From contig NW_027331833.1 of NCBI RefSeq assembly GCF_033568475.1, forward strand, positions 5,084,001 through 5,148,000: DNA of 64,000 bases. Reading direction: 5' to 3'. Positions 62,536-64,000 of this stretch are shown here, piece after piece; position 1 is the stretch's first letter, and every line of letters starts with the position of its first letter. This DNA is from Henckelia pumila. Taxonomy: Eukaryota; Streptophyta; Magnoliopsida; Lamiales; Gesneriaceae. The translations under genes were made by a program, and so were the position numbers. The notes below the pieces were generated by a model that worked only from the letters and a program-made list of their open reading frames with translations, searched no databases and had not been told where the DNA came from.

Positions 62536-64000
62536 ATTCGTCCCGAATCACTTACTTTACAAAACTAATAACATATGATTAACTTAACAACATCATAATA
62601 AGATGAAACAACGAAAACTTAAATTATTACAACCCAATTAAAAGATTACAAATACCCAAATATAATACAACCATATCGAACAAGTACGAATAAACCAATT
62701 GAAGGTAAGCCGAACATTACTCCTCAGAAAAACTGCAAGCCTCTGCCTCAACGGCCGCTCCCACTGGGTTCGTCCAACATAAGACATGCCTCGTAGAATG
62801 TGGTGTCTAAGACAAAACCAAGGACGTGAGCGATAACAACGCTCAATACGAAAGTATGATTATACACATGTTGTGAGTGCATGAATGCAAATGTACAGGG
62901 TATCAAAAATGCTATCTCGATCAAACTCTACTCGGTCAGGAGAGCACAATAGTATGTAGCACTATGTACCGTGACATCAAAATGTGGCTCACATACAAGA
63001 AACAATATGTGGATATAGGTGACCTGATCTTGTACTAGCGAGTCCAACCATCCACTAAGAAAAAGGGGGCTGAGCACCCCCACCACAGGCTATCTCAAAG
63101 ACTCAACATGAATATGTATGCAAAATAATAGTCGTGACATAAAATATGCACATAAACATGCTAGGTAAACATGAAACACATAGAACATACATACTCAACA
63201 ATGATATATCATATAGTACTTTCGTACCTCTAATAAGCAACCTAACAACTCTTACTCACAACTCCAAGCCTATAATCAAGTAAATACCACATCACTTGTT
63301 GCTTATTAAAATCTTTTACTAAACTAATAAATACTCCCAAAATCTATTAAAAGTCTAGACTTATAACTGCGTTAATCGTTAGTCCTTTGGAGTCGAAGGC
63401 TCCGCCTCTTGGACACATCTCCGGTGCTATCCCGAAATCTCTCTGCTAGTGCCTGCCCTTGAACCGATGATTAGAACGCCCAAGAATACTCAATATACAA
63501 GAGAGGAGAGTTGGAAATGAGAAGTGAATTGTGATCTCGGATGGCCTATTTATAGGCATGATCAGACGTTCCGATCCTACATGAATGCCATGTTCCGAAC
63601 TGTGCACTTCGGAACTCCGTTCCCCCTCTTCGGATCTTCCGATCTCATGATTGCACTGACGTGTCTAAAGCATCTTGACACCTAAGTGGATGACTGAGTT
63701 TGGAACTTCTGAACTCCCATGTGTCTGTGTGTAGTTGACACCTCATACTCTGCATGATCTACTACTGCTCAGACCTTCCGATCTTAGTTCGGATCTTCCG
63801 AACTCTTCCTCTGCATCCGATCTTGGCCTGGGTCAGTTGCTTCCACTACCTTTGGACCTTCCGAACCCTTCGGTTGGTCCAAAGCCTAGAATCTTATTAT
63901 GCACTTGATTTGTCAATTGAATTGTGTAAATTAATAATACTTAATTATGTTTAACATTTAATCACCTTAAAGTGGTAATAGGGTTATGTTAGGATCGGTT
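62536..64000 (-). repeat. Gypsy LTR, partial (runs off right edge)
   Basis: It has the same layout as the solo LTR at 31288-32671: GGACGTGAGCGATAACAACGC near 62822, CTTTCGTACCT near 63222, CCTATTTATAGGC near 63544 (TATA on minus), then a dense array of TTCGGA/TTCCGAAC motifs to ~63880. The last bases resemble the approach to the CTACTACA end, so the LTR likely finishes a few bases beyond 64000. The left boundary is approximate. The ORF at 63754-63954 is not a gene. Confidence 0.65.

Overview
The window is nuclear DNA of a flowering plant, most likely a eudicot. It is AT-rich. Its three intact genes have small GT-AG introns and belong to plant families: a plant reticulon, a SLAC1-type anion channel and a plant full-size ABCC transporter. 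The rest is almost entirely transposable elements (TEs) of plant types: Tat-lineage gypsy, copia, Cassandra, TRIM, MULE and hAT MITEs. An asterid such as a Lamiales species is my guess from general resemblance only.

Layout. 1-7,457: a minus-strand Tat-type Ty3/gypsy element whose integrase is interrupted by the LTR of another gypsy element that runs off the left edge. An hAT-type MITE sits in its 5' LTR. 7,458-13,346: old intergenic DNA with a 335-bp TRIM, a retroelement RNase H fragment, two perfect hairpins and a candidate SINE. 13,347-34,077: a nest. A gag relic is cut by a gypsy LTR, which is cut by a ~20-kb copia composite. Three further insertions sit inside the copia coding region: a 6.3-kb gypsy element and two solo LTRs, each with a perfect 5-bp target-site duplication (TSD). 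The copia 3' LTR is broken at 34,077 and followed by a piece of another copia in opposite orientation. 34,827-39,053: a ~4.2-kb long-inverted-repeat element with a near-perfect 9-bp TSD. It hosts a complete Cassandra element carrying 5S rRNA-like sequence, a palindromic MITE in a TA microsatellite, and a smaller TIR element that itself hosts a second hAT MITE. 39,504-43,434: a decayed short-LTR copia. 43,591-44,244: a MULE-type MITE with a perfect 9-bp TSD next to a gene promoter.

Gene island, 44.3-59.6 kb. A reticulon-like ER protein (+, 5 exons, 258 aa), an S-type anion channel of SLAH3 type (+, 5 exons, 620 aa) and an ABCC10-like transporter (-, 11 exons, 1,469 aa). All three models close in frame with canonical splice sites. 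The last two are convergent, 0.9 kb apart. Nothing indicates that the three act in one pathway. 60,165-64,000 returns to repeats: a second SINE copy, a 1.8-kb TIR element and another gypsy LTR that leaves the window.

I found no CRISPR array, tRNA gene, true rRNA gene, origin or clearly new host system. The most unusual content is the depth and legibility of the nesting, the 34.8-39.1 kb inverted-repeat element with its guests, and repeated TCGGA/TCCGA arrays in the U3 of several gypsy LTRs. Exon joins were checked by reading frame only. TE family names rest on motifs read by eye.
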